Source: Polytrichum commune (Eukaryota > Streptophyta > Polytrichopsida > Polytrichales > Polytrichaceae). Taken from it: DNA of 64,000 nucleotides. The stretch's first letter is position 1. Each line of letters begins with the position of its first letter. Location: contig OX485807.1 in NCBI GenBank assembly GCA_950295325.1, forward strand, positions 23,097,666 through 23,161,665. The letters run 5' to 3'. Shown in pieces: positions 36,390-48,361 of this stretch. Made by a program: the position numbers and the translations under genes. The notes beneath the pieces are model-generated. The model did no database searches and was not told the origin of the DNA. It saw only the letters and a list, made by a program, of their open reading frames with translations.

Positions 36390-37599
36390 ATGCTTACTAT
36401 CAAGCTTAATTTGTTCATACAACATCCTTTTATTTAGAGGCCAAGCCATTCTTCTACAAATCAATGTACCTTTTGAAACCCGGGAGGGTGGGTGGGAGCA
36501 AGCATCATGACCACACTTTTGCATTACTATCCTTTGACTATAGTCATTGTCTCCTCTTTGCATGTATCTAAGAAGGTGTGATAGCCTTTAAGTAGTCTAC
36601 ACTACCCAAGGTTTTACCCTCTATATCACTTAAGTGTAAAAAATGCACTTCTTATCCATAGTTTATCATATCAAGTTCAAAAAAGTATTAGGCATACTCA
36701 AAAATACTTCAAAGTCCTATCAAAAGCCAAAATATGTTATGCATTCCTCACATCTACGGAGTGCATAAGCATAAGATGATATGCAAAACCTAAGTATGCC
36801 GTCAAGTTTGTGAAGGGGTTGCCTCACATGTGCCCATGCCACCAACCAAATCCAAAGAGAGGGTTAGTAACGTACACGAGGTGAATAACAACAGAAACCC
36901 AATTGTTATCCATGTCACACAATTATGTGCAGCTTAAACATACATCTTGCATCATTGAATACACATATTGTGTGAGCCCAAAAGTTACGCTCACACGCTA
37001 ATTAATTTTGAAATAACATAATCTTGGAAGTAAGAAGCAAATAAAGAAAGTGAAAACCACTAAAAATATTTTTTATTTAAAAAAAGAAGTTAAGTGAAGT
37101 TACGATAGGAATTTTGGGGGCCGCTCAAGATGCTAGGCAATGCCGCATTAGGAAATTTTGTGTTTTTTTCTCTTTCTCCCGCGCCGGTGCCCCTGGCACG
37201 TTTGCCACTAGATCGCTACGTAGAACATGGAGTGGAAGAAGGGTGTGCATCATTGCAGGTGGAGTCTTGTGAGTGCTCATCCCACTGGAATCTAAGCAGT
37301 GTGGGAATGAACAAGGGGAGTGATTGAGTTATTGGCCACGCGAAGAGCAAAAGAAGAGAAAAAATATGGGAAGTGTTGCGAAAAGGAGGACAAGCTAACT
37401 TGCTCGCCAATATGCTCCCTCAACGGATCAAATCGGGTCAACACTGGAATCGCCCAGCAGGCTGGCGGCAAGGCGAGGGATCGAGATGCGAGGCGAGGTA
37501 TGGCTCTGTAGGGTTGCAGTGGCAATCGAAGTTGGTGAAGACACGAATGAGGAAGAGCGAAGATCTGTGGAGTGAAGAAATTCGTTTGGCTTCTCCAAC
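36390..37599. other. Intergenic, includes the 3' flank of the methyltransferase pseudogene
   Basis: Holds a partial copy of the duplicated module (about 36825-36920). Open frames on both strands at 37130-37530 are short and unrecognised. Confidence 0.4.
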
Positions 37600-38598
37600 C
37601 ATGACCTCAATTTCCTCCTCCATGAATGTGGACCGTTGTGCCCCGTGACCAGAGTCCTCTGCCCCCATAGACAACAACTGGTCACCATGATGCCATTGCA
37701 ATGCAAGGCATAACCCAACATTCCACACCATGGTATTAAGATCCATGGCTTAGCCCAACACGAAGCGTTATTGGCCCTTAGAAATTCCAGGAGTTGTTGC
37801 GGTGCCCGTGTGGAATCCCATGACACCTTCTCGTTCGTTAGCCAATGGTTCGGTATGGGTTTTGGTGTGATCATCCTACACCATCCCAGGTACCCGATCG
37901 CGGAATGTGAATGACTGTGAGAAAGTCATAAAGGTGGGGAAGGCCCTCCGTGGTGCCTCCACTTTGTTGACTAATGCCAACGGGGGCAAATCATCTTGAA
38001 CAACCGGCAAAGAGGTCTGGTGTAGATCCAAGATGTCATCCACCTTTTGATCAAAAGGTGGAGGCACTACAGAAAATGCTGCAGCTAAAGTGGATGGAGG
38101 TGCGAAGTTGGTCCAAAACCACCGAGGCTGGTGGGAATAAGAACTAAGGACCTCGACATCCACAAAAATGGGATCACCAAGGTGTTGACAAATATAATGC
38201 ATGCCTTCCAATACCTTGTTCCGAAAACCTCCCAACAGAGGTACATATTCGAATATGTACCTTGGGGGGGGGGGGTTGGTGGGCATACCACCAATGCATG
38301 AGCCGGATGAGGTCCAAAAACTACTAGATTTGGGATCCTCCAACCTCCGGCCGGCTCCAGCACGTAAGTGACCCTCGCAGGGCCATCTCGTTATCATCAG
38401 ATTCACGGGACCCAACCTTAGTAAGTTTGCCTCGCTGATAAGTGTAACATCACAAGGGAGACGTGCAAAACACCCACGAATGACAGTTGGATCCAATTGT
38501 TGTGGGTACAACACCATCAACTGGTGGATATGTTGACGAGCCACACGGGAGGACACCTGACTGTCATCCACAGACATATTGACAAACCTTGAGACCAA
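37600..38598 (-). pseudogene. C5 cytosine DNA methyltransferase-like pseudogene
   Basis: The minus-strand frame carries methyltransferase motifs in order: a motif IV-like segment RWPCEGHLRAGAG with the Pro-Cys pair kept, a motif VI-like IFEYVPLL (usual ENV), a motif VIII-like SYSHQPRWFWTN, then PRRAFPTFMT, FRDRVPGMV and, after frame breaks, ANEREGVMGFHTGTA and AMDLNTMVW. Motif I should lie upstream but is missing: the frame stops at 38598, exactly where a gypsy LTR begins. Damage includes in-frame stops after GISKGQ and a poly-C tract (minus strand, about 38265-38277). It is probably a decayed gene or a transposon-borne methyltransferase; the closest subfamily (DNMT3-like or other) is unresolved. 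Confidence 0.7.
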
Positions 38599-38599
38599 C

Positions 38600-41250
38600 T
38601 ATAAAGTAATTACAAATATTAATAGATAATTGAAAATTCTAACCACATGTGCTAGTGTGTAAGCAGATGATGATGGGAGCTAGACCATTCTCAATTGAAG
38701 ATGGATGGATTGGAGTTAGACAACTTCAGATTGACAACATGTGCACTAGGGTAGACAACTCCGCATTTAGTGCAGTAGATTTAGACCATTCCATATTAAG
38801 AACATGTGCACATGAATTAGACAGCTCTCGATGAGGTGCACTGGACTCAGACCACTCCAAATTTGTTACAATTATTTGTTAGAAGAGTTTGATTTTGACA
38901 TAGAGTTTGTTAAAGGTTAAAAAAAATGGTTGTTGATGTTTTGTCTAGAAGACCGTTAGCAAATGCTATCTCATGCATTATAAATTATTTGATGGATGAA
39001 ATTAAAGGGCATTATGCCACTGATGATTTGTTTAAACTTCCCTTCGAGAGTTTGTTTAAGAAAGCTAGGACCGCAGATGAAATTAGAAAATTTAAATATT
39101 TTAAAGTGAAAGATGAGATTTTATATTATAGTGGTCAAGTTTGTGTTCCCAAGGTTGGAGAACACATACTCAACATTATGAATAAATTTCATGGCATTCC
39201 AATAGCATGACATCCAAATATTCAAAAGACTTATATGACAATGAAGTGCCATTATTATTGGCCATGAATGGAAAAATATATTAAAGAATATGTTGAGAGA
39301 TGTTTCAAATATCAAGTTTTCAAATTAGAACAAGTGAAGGGCGCCGGGTTGTCACAACCAATAAATGTGCATAACTTGAAATTTGAATCAGTTAGTATGG
39401 ATTTTATTATTTGATTGTCTAAGACGCAAAATGACTTTCTTTATTATCATGATAGTTGTAGATAGATTGACTAAGATAGCTCATTTTATTTTTATAGTTA
39501 CCACTATAATTGCTTATGGAGTAGTTTAGTTATTTATGAGATAAATTTTTAGACACCATGGAATTCCACGTGAAATTATAAATGATAGAGATTGCAAGTT
39601 TGTGAGTGAATTTTGGACTACACTATTCAAATTGTGTGTGACCAAAATTAAACTAACTACTGCATATCATCTTGAGAGTGAGGGACAAATAGAACGAACA
39701 AACAAAACTCTTAAGGATATGTTGAGGATGTATGTTGCCAAGAAACAACATTTATGGGATAAGTGGTTGCATATGATTGAATTTGCTTATAATGATCATG
39801 TAAATAATAATATAGAAGTAAGTCCATTTTATGTTCTATGTGATCAGGATTATAGAACTCCAATTACATTTTCTACTCCTAAGATAATCAAAAAAATTGA
39901 TTTTGAAAAGTGCTTAGGATAGAGCTAACCATGATGATGATAACAAAATAATTTTTTGTGAATTTAAAGTAGGTAATAAGGTATTTTTAAAGGTAGCACC
40001 AAATCGATCTGGACTGAAGTTTGGTAACTCCAAGAAGTTATCGGCTAGATTTTGTGGTGTATTTGAAATTCTGAAGAAGATAGGACAAGTAGCTTACGAA
40101 TTGAAGCTTCCTGAGGATTGGAAGATTTATAATGTATTTCATGTGGGATTGTTGAGAAAATATGTGTATGTACCTAACCATATTTTGCATGATCTTCCAA
40201 GAGTTGCTCCAAAGGGAGAACTTCTTGCTGAACCTAAAAAAATTTTAAAGATAGAGATCCAACATCTTAGAAATAAGACGTTCTGTAGATTTTATGTGAA
40301 ATAGAAAGATTATCCTAAAGAAGAAGCTTCTTGCGAAAGAGAAGTTGATTTTAAAAGGAATTACCCTAATTTTGTCATTGAGGACAATGACTTTTCATGG
40401 AAGGGGGAGATTGTAGAGTAACTACAAATATTGATGGATGATTGAAAATTCTAACCACATGTGCTAGTGTATAAGTAAGGGTTGATGGGAGCTAGACAAC
40501 TCCTAGTTGAAGATGAATGGACTAGAGTTAGACATGTCCATATTAAGAACGTGTACACAAGGGTTAGATAGCTCCGCATTTAGTGCATTGGAATTAGACC
40601 ATTTCATATTGAAAACATGTGCACATGAGTTAGACAACTCTCGATGAGGTGCACTGGAGTTAGACCACTCCAAAATTGGAAAGGTAAATGCTATTCATTG
40701 GAGTTAGACAACTCTCAATGAATAGATAAATCTAGTTGGAATTAGACAATTCCAACTAGAAGGAATGATGGATGAATCCGGTTGGAATTAAACAATTCGA
40801 ATTGGAAGAATGAAATTGAGATAAAAGATGGAAGAATGTTCTAGAAGAACCAAAGATAGAAGATTCATAATGAACTAAGAGATATAGCTATGAGTAGAGT
40901 ATTTTTACTATATGTGAAAATAGAAAGTAAAAGTGGTGTCTTTGGCATAAGAGGAAGCTCGGGGGAGGAAAATGATATTTTTATCTCTCTCTTATGGTTG
41001 GGTGGTTGAGCTTAAACCAAGACCTACTTGGTCTAGGATTATAATTTGACATTAGAAAGTCAATATACTGAACTCTTCAACTTATCGTTTTGATTGATAA
41101 GTGTTAGTGTGAAAATTGGTGATAAACTTGTGAGAGGGTTGTTATAATTTGCGCTAGATCCTAAACCCAAAGAACGTGAGCCCGAGTGACAGTTCCCCAC
41201 GCCAAACTAGGTTGAATCAACGTCGGGTGCTATCATTGATTCAACGTCAT
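38600..41250 (+). mobile_element. Decayed, internally deleted Ty3/gypsy chromovirus
   Basis: An LTR-like segment (38600 to about 38862) is repeated directly from 40412, where TGTAGAGTAACTACAAATAT follows a purine tract (GGAAGGGGGAGA). Between them lie only the end of RNase H, integrase and chromodomain; gag, protease and RT are missing. The 3' LTR continues to about 41.2 kb, with its end not defined. The left LTR borders the methyltransferase pseudogene. Confidence 0.8.
38880..40370 (+). pseudogene. Gypsy pol remnant: RNase H end, integrase, chromodomain
   Basis: In order: DVLSRRP (RNase H/connection end, family ADALSRRP), an integrase zinc-finger region with HGIPIA, HYYWP and RCFKYQ (second Cys of CxxC lost), catalytic-core pieces VSMDFI, INDRDCKFVSEFW and EGQIERTNKTL, then a GPY-like region VAYELKLPEDW and NVFHVGLLRKY, and a chromodomain AEPKKILKIE...FYVK-KDYPKEEAS. 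A TAG replaces the Trp usual in VKWKGYP. Several stops and frameshifts make it non-functional. Confidence 0.85.
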
Positions 41251-43370
41251 TGAGGAAAGGGGATCGGCCCTCCGATGCCCTAGAGATGGAGAATGATAAT
41301 GTTGGTTCCGAGTAATAACCATAAATTCATAATGGGTTCAATTATTGAAACCAACCACATAAATTAATATGATGTCAAGGTAAAAAATCAAAATGTGGAA
41401 GACAACCTACACATGTAACCACTACCAATCTTATGGTTTTTTGGTCATCAATCCAACCTCACCATAAGGGAATATAAACACCGCCCACTTGGTGTACACA
41501 TAAGGGTCTCGTTGGTCATTACTCCAACCTCAGCCCCATGATACTCTATTACAAATTAGAACAACACAAAATATGGCAATGTTAGTAACGTCCAACAACA
41601 TAAGTCGTCACGGGGGAAGATACTACAACGAAATACATAAATCAATACAATTGTAACACTGGATATTCTTCCCAAAATAATAATTAAGCAAAAATTCAAA
41701 TTAACCACGCATAACCAACACTCGTCTGTGGTTGGTGGTAAAGCGTAAAATATCCCTATTGCTGTGAAAAATAATTGGTACATAAGCACATTTCTCATCT
41801 TCCTACTACAACACAAAACTCCTTCCTTACAAAAAGCTTTGGAAGTTGTGTTTCTAAATCCAATTCAACCTATGAATTATCTTCTTAGGTCGAATGAAGA
41901 TTCTATGTGCTAAACAATTCTTCGTGGCAATCTCGTGTATCACATTCATAAACGAATTCCAATGTCGGCCAAATTGCCCCCAAAGAATTCAAATATGTGG
42001 TTGCTTAATTGTTTTCCCTCCGTTTTTAACCAAAAGAAAAGGAAAACACCCTCCTATGTCAAGTACCTCTTACAACTTGGTGTAGAGAAAGAATGAGCCA
42101 ACCGCAAGCTCGCCGCAATCCCACGCCTTTCACGTGGTCCCAGATGCTTCCGCAAACCTATCCCGCGATGCTTCATCCTTAATTTCTCATAAGATGTTTG
42201 CGGGGTCATTAAATCAAAACCCGCAAACCTCTAGTTAACATCGTCTATGATTGAGACTAAGACGGCACCTAATTGTCTTCGAGCCCCCAAATTTCTTTGT
42301 TGATTAATGAACACATCCTTGGCAAATGCTTTCGCACAATTTCATCTTTCAAAAATTCAAGAATTTCACCTTTGACAAATGAAACATGAATGCCCCCAAC
42401 CGTCGTTATTAATCATTACTCCGGTCCTGAAGACAAACGAAACATGACACAAGTCCCATCGTATTATTCGATGCCAATGTATAAAGGTTGCCGCAACCAC
42501 AAACGACAATAGTAATCGAAAACAACTGCAACCTGCCGCAGACAGCCGCCAACAGTTGTTGCCCGCCGCTGACATTTGTTTGCCACATATGACCGTCAAC
42601 TGCTGCAGCCAACACCGCCAACTGCCGCCAGAATTTGAGAAGAAGCGGGCAGACAAAGGTCTGCCAAGAACTTTGGCTCTTCTTCCCTTTCCTTTTTCTT
42701 TAAATTTTTTTTTGGAATCAATTTTTTTCCTTCAGTTAGAATCAAGAATTTTTCCTTCACAACTCAATGTCGTGAATTTAAGCTTACAAGCAGCCAAATA
42801 ACAAGAAATTCCATAGAAAATTCAATAATTTATCATCTTAATTCACCTTGATGTGCCATTTACAAACAAACATTATTTTTCTTGTTGCTCCACAAATCTA
42901 CGGTATTCTTTGTTTCGACACTCCACAACTTCGTTACTTCTTGTCCTCACGCCCTTTATTGCGTGTCATATCTTAAGAATGAAGATCAAAAGAAGAAAAA
43001 TGAAGCATTCTTGCCAAGTGAGAAGAAAAATAATCAAACCCTTGTAAGAGCTCTAATTCTCTTTTCGAATGCACACAATGAATCAAGTTATCTCTCACTT
43101 CACCACTGGAGAATCCAAGTAAAGGGAGAATAATTAAAGATTTATTACAAAAAAATATGCAATCTTCACCTCACACAAGCTTTCTCCACACACTCACTTA
43201 CAAGGCTTGACTTGGCAAAAATTCCAAGCCAAGAAAGAGGCTATTCACTTAGGAGCATCTCTCCAACTTCTAAGATTCATCCATCCAAATCTAAATGAAT
43301 GAAATCCCACGGATAAGGTGCGACCACCAATGCCACATACCCTGACAACATGGTTGAGGTGTGTTTGATT
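41251..43370. other. Intergenic, no gene
   Basis: AT-rich, with a short patch rich in GCCGC/GCAGC words at about 42530-42640. Open frames are short and unrecognised. Confidence 0.45.
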
Positions 43371-43371
43371 G

Positions 43372-44330
43372 TCACAACTTCGCCTTGATTGCTATAGCGG
43401 CAGTTGATGTTGTGCGTTTTCCAAGTCCATGACAACAACACAACAAAAGTTTACGCATCGTACTCTTCCAACTCAACTTAGAGTTACCATCATTGTGGTT
43501 GCCATTCTTGTTGGTCAAAGGGAGCCTCGAGCAATTGGGGATGGAGTCCGGGGTCCCAAACTCTCTGTAGCACTGATCACAAGTGGGGAGGAGGAATTGA
43601 ATTATTGTAGGGAGAATTTTAACTGTGGTGACCTTGTGGTGACTCGAATCGGAGGTGTTGTGTTGGGATTCTAGGTCGCGGCGGCTCAAATCCAAATTGT
43701 GCACTCGGCATGTGTCGTTGCGAGGATTGGGCAGGCGCCATTTAGCGGGTGGAGGAATGTCGTGACATGTGCGAGAGTGGGTGTTTTGATTATGTGTTGG
43801 GGTTTGTTTGCGCGTGTGGTAGAATTGGAGGTTGCGCGTAGCCATGCACGGGAGAATCGGTTGTCCGTGTGGGTTGGGTTGGGTTGGGTTGTGGAAGCAC
43901 ATCCTTCACCGAAAACATCATCAACACATGTGTTGCAGCAACCCCTTCGAAGGCAGCAAGTGCATTCTTTATCAGCCCATTGTTGGCAACAAGTGATGTG
44001 TGGCAAGGGAAGGTCCAGCCGGAGGAGGATAGTAGTCATCAACAATTTGGGAACAAGTGGTTGTGATGATTCATTTGTTCATGCAGCCTTCACCACAGGT
44101 TGCGGTGGTAATTAGGCATGTCTCAAACCTGTTGTTTCTGGAAGGAACGATTGAGGGATTATTACGCATAACCAAGGTAGTATTGGATAGTTTGAAGGAT
44201 GTGGGAGAGTGGAGGCTTGCGAAGAGAGCGCCAACTGCGCAAAGCAAGGTCCATAGGCGGGGCAACCCTCGTAGATTAGCAAGAACCGGGGAATGGTGTC
44301 ATGATGTCCTCCTGTAAGCATGATTGAGGC
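43372..44330. other. GC-richer island with overlapping open frames on both strands
   Basis: This stretch is less AT-rich than its surroundings. It has open frames of 119-176 codons on the minus strand (43372-43902, 43686-44045) and 138 on the plus strand (43699-44115). None shows a domain I recognise, and most start at non-ATG codons. It may be a decayed gene or a retro-copy; its function is unknown. Confidence 0.3.
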
Positions 44331-44930
44331 AACGAGACCATAATGAGTAGAATTAGGTTAATGGCATGTAGGAAGGAGTGTGATAGGATTGGTGTTGTGC
44401 TTAGTGACATTGTAAGTGACTAAAGCGTTTGTGAATGCTTGAATGTTTTTAATACAATGGTGTCATGAACACCACACCCAATTGACTCGAATAAAATCAC
44501 ATGTGGTGAAAGAATAACTAGCAAGCGTGACAAGAGGATTCCCCACCCAAATTAGGACGCATTTAAGGGTGGGGAAGATTCTTTCTCACATACTGCCATA
44601 GAGAATTCTACATGTTCCCTAGCTATTTGAACCTCATGCAGTAAAAAATAAACGCAAGTTACACAAACTTCCCACTAAACTTAGTTTGCACAAATTTCAC
44701 TAGTCCCATAATTACTTAGGGTAATTTGCCACTCGTGGTTTAACATGTAAAGGGAGGCTCTCATGGCCTCTTTCACATAATATAGGATTAGGTAACTAAT
44801 TTTGGCCATTGATGTAAATATCACAATCTATAGTTGATATTCATTAGGTAACACCAACTTAACCCTAAAGTATATTTACCTTGGGGTTATATTAAGTTAC
44901 CATGTAGGTTCATTATAGGCAAGGAATAAA
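44331..44930. other. Intergenic, no gene
   Basis: AT-rich sequence leading to element B. No open frame or repeat could be assigned. Confidence 0.5.
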
Positions 44931-44935
44931 CGAGA

Positions 44936-46853
44936 GCTGACCAATCTTGTCTAGATTGAACTCTTGTCAGAATAGGATATGTTATCCCTCTTGTAGAGTT
45001 AGGTTTAGTAGTGACAACATACATCCCTTTGCTAGTAGGGTCTTGATATTCACAGGGTAAATTATTTTACATTCCTCTTTATCTGAGTCATGTTTAGGAA
45101 AGATAGATTACTGTCCCCACTATGAAGCCCTTCTATCTGAAATTGTATGGTCAAATATTCAGATAATCGGTTCAGAGTAATTTTTGCAGCAGTTTGCTGA
45201 CAATCTGCAGTTTAAAGTTACGGTACATCCCCCGCTCTCAGATGGTTGTTAAGAGACTCCAACCCTTTGGCAGTCGGGTGGTGCTTAAGAGTTCTGGTGT
45301 GGTAGTTTACCAACAGTTTATAAGAGGAGACTATTCTGTCTTAACTTCCGCAGTAAGCCGCATGATCAGGTAATCATAATATCTCACTACCAGGTATTCA
45401 CATTCCAGTAATAAGTCTGAATGAGAGTCTTATTTCCATACATCTGTCCATGACGTTTTTATCTAATTCTGGTTTAACAGGATTGATGTCAACTCCTGCC
45501 CTTATTTGTTCAGAGACAACATATACGTACAGATTATCAAGAATGTTTAGAACAAGTTATTGAGTATAAACTTGTTCATACAAAACTGTTAATCAGATCA
45601 ATAGTACTTATGCAGTAAAGCGATGACCAGTACAAGTAGACTTCAGATATCTCGTTGCAATTATACATATCAGAGCGGCATTCTCAAGTGGTATAGTTAA
45701 GGTGTGCCTTAAGTTAATACTCATCCCTTCTCATTAACTAGTTTGCTTCTGTTGGAAGAAAACTGTGAGAGGACTCTAATTCATATTTGCCAGGTTATCA
45801 TGGCTTTAATCATAAGGACATATTTCCATAACTCAGTCAGTATTCTCAGAAACTGCGTACCAGCAAAGATTAGTTCACAACAGTTCGCTGTATTATATTA
45901 GTACCTTCACATAGTTCAGATACCCCAAATAACAGAGCAGGTACTATATCAGTTTAGGATGTAGAGAGTAGAAATTGTTTTTTCATCAAGAAAAATATAT
46001 AGACTCATAGTAAGAAATCCAAAGTTCAAGAAAAAATTTTAAGCCAAATTTTTCTTGGGGGATAACTATGAGTGGACAGTTCTTCGGAAGGTGCGCAACA
46101 CTTGTAGAAGAGGTCCTCACCTGTGCCCATGCTCCCCACATTTACAAGAAAAGTTAGTAGAGCGTACAACAGGTGTCAACGAACCTCTTACTTGTTATCG
46201 ATGTCAACAAGGCTATTCCTCTTCCTTAGAAGTAGGTAAAATTTATCCACTCTACATATATGTAGGAAATACTGGTATATTTCAATGTAATATAAGTATA
46301 GTCTCATCAAGAATTTACGAGTAGTTTGCATCCATCAGGAGTATAATCAGTGTAGATATACTTCAATTCAGATTTAACACCTTATACTCGTCTTTAGATG
46401 AGTTAACTTTGCCCATCTTGCTGATGCCGTCTTTTCTGGAACTTAAGCAGTTCTCCTTGATCAGTTTATATGATATTGTTGAGTCAGATCCTATACTCGC
46501 ATTCAAGAGGACTGTTCTCTCTCTTTTTCAATGCTTCTCGGACTCAGTCTAGCAATTGAGCATATGCTTTCTACCACTACCGGTTCGGCTGTGCTCACAT
46601 ATCTACAGCGTCTCAGTTCTGAACCACGCTTCCTCCGCAGAGTTTCTCTCCCAGAACACTGTTTAAGCAGACAGACAGAAAGAACCTGACTCTACGCGCT
46701 CATTTCAGGAGTACTGTCAGGTATATTGTGTGGGCGAGGATCATGTAGACCCGCCCCGCATCGCTATCTTTTTATACTGTTATTTTTTCCTTATTTCGGA
46801 CGGGCAACCCGTAAGGGTATATTTGGAAATAGGTATTACAGAATTTCAAGAAT

Positions 46854-46855
<2 letters not shown>
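44936..46855 (+). mobile_element. Element B: about 1.9-kb relative of element A, next to a GA tract
   Basis: It begins GCTGACCAATCTTGTC after a short GAGAG, and ends with a hairpin ACGGGCAACCCGT (46800-46812), then TTTCAAGAATTA and a 40-bp (GA)n run. Element A has the same two ends in opposite orientation. Internal similarity to A is patchy except for a block at 46067-46210. No long open frame is present; the longest on the plus strand is 89 codons (46055-46324) and covers the conserved block. The family is unassigned and it is probably non-autonomous. Confidence 0.6.

Positions 46856-46895
<40 letters not shown>
46856..46895. repeat. (GA)n microsatellite at the 3' end of element B
   Basis: About 20 GA units directly following element B and leading into the duplicated module. 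Confidence 0.95.
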
Positions 46896-46900
<5 letters not shown>

Positions 46901-48326
46901 CAAAGCTTGAATTTTTGCTTAACAAAGGCCAAACCCTTCAAACTCTTCCTCATTGCATTGCAAAGGTGGGTGGGAAGTTTCCCTAAACTCTTTCAGTTTC
47001 TTTATCATCAATCTAACTGTAATAATTGAATGTTTGCATGATGAAGTATATTTGTTTGCAAACATGACTAAGTATGTGCAATTTCATATATGAGCATGTT
47101 GCACATTAGAGTAATTTGCATTGCAAGAATGTGTACCTTATTTAGGGTTTTTATTTTCAAATAATAACCAACATAAGAGTTTGAGTGCAAATGTCTCGTA
47201 CCTTGGAAGTTCAGTCAACCACCACTCTCCTTCACTACAAGATATATGTAACAAAACCACAACAACTATGGAGTACTTACTAGGGTACAACTTCCTAGTA
47301 CCTTCAACCAATAAATTTGTGTAGAATTCATAGGGAGGTCACTCCATTATCAAGTTGAACACCACGTTCGAACAAAGTTTGCTACCCCTATATTACGTGC
47401 CATAGATAATTTTAAAATTTATGATATTTTTTCTACATATATATATAACCATTGGTAGTATCTTTTGTATATTTTTTGGAATGTTTAGTAATCTTCATTT
47501 TTGTAGTAAATTTTTTGTTCAATTCTACGTCATTCTAGTTAGAAACGGTATGTTTTATATTAAAAATAAATAAAATCATCAAGTTACCATCTCCTACAAT
47601 GTAATAGGTATCGTGTATATCTACTCATGAAAAAAAAATTGATAAAATTTTGACTCATTTTGGGGATGCTTTATGTAAAAAGTAGGATTTTTACATGTAA
47701 AGTGTTTGCACGTGATTGTTCAACTTTACAAAGGTTTGACCTCCCCGTGGTATTACGACCAACCAACAAACTTTTGAGAATTAGTCGCGTACACGAGGTA
47801 AATAGCAACAAGACCCAATTGTCAACCGTGTCACACACATGTAACATAATTCAAATGCATGGTAGTATTTCAAACCACTTCATCTTTGTAAAACAACAAA
47901 TGAACGGTCAAACATGTTCCTTTGCAATGATTGGGTTACTCTGAGTAAAATACTCCTCTTGAAATTTTACCTAACTCCTCCCATGTTTAGCATGTATCTA
48001 CTGCCTTAATAAGTATAAACAATGTGAGCACTTCCTCTCACTTGCTTGCATGGGGAAAAACAAGTGGTTCTTTTAGGGTTTAGGGTTTATATTGGAGACC
48101 TTAAGCATGGTAAGTTTTCAAAAACCCTATACTTTGACCATGGGTTAGTGACGTGAGTTACGTCAATAACTTTGGTTATGTTACTTTATTCATCTACTAT
48201 GGTGGTACATTTGTTTCATGATAAGTGTGATATCTTTCCATGTGTATAGATTTATAATCTATTTGGGCCTAAATCCTTTTTTTATTTGTAGGTAGATTAC
48301 AATTTTATATTATTAAATCAATGGGC

Positions 48327-48358
<32 letters not shown>
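46896..48358 (+). repeat. Duplicated module, copy 2, with a MITE inside
   Basis: Paralogous to 35242-36382: it starts TTTTTCAAAGCTTG after the GA run (copy 1 has CTTTTCAAAACTTTC) and ends in (GA)n at 48330-48358. It carries an inserted hAT MITE at about 47329-47747 that copy 1 lacks. Confidence 0.65.
47329..47747. mobile_element. hAT-type MITE, copy 2 (~419 bp)
   Basis: The left end reads CATAGGGAGGTCACT and the right end CTCCCCGTG, with TCAAGTTGAACACCACGT subterminally. Its interior is the reverse complement of copy 1 (TATGATATTTTTTCTACATA and flanks). No exact 8-bp duplication remains, so it is older than copies 1 and 3. Confidence 0.75.

Positions 48359-48361
<3 letters not shown>

Noticed and set aside
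44936-46855. Element B as a Helitron
   Set aside because: A terminal hairpin is present, but there is no CTRR end, no TC start and no Rep/helicase, and both elements abut GA tracts; kept as unassigned.
46726-47029. Arg-Glu repeat frames across the GA tract
   Set aside because: Produced by (GA)n read as alternating Arg and Glu; no coding evidence.
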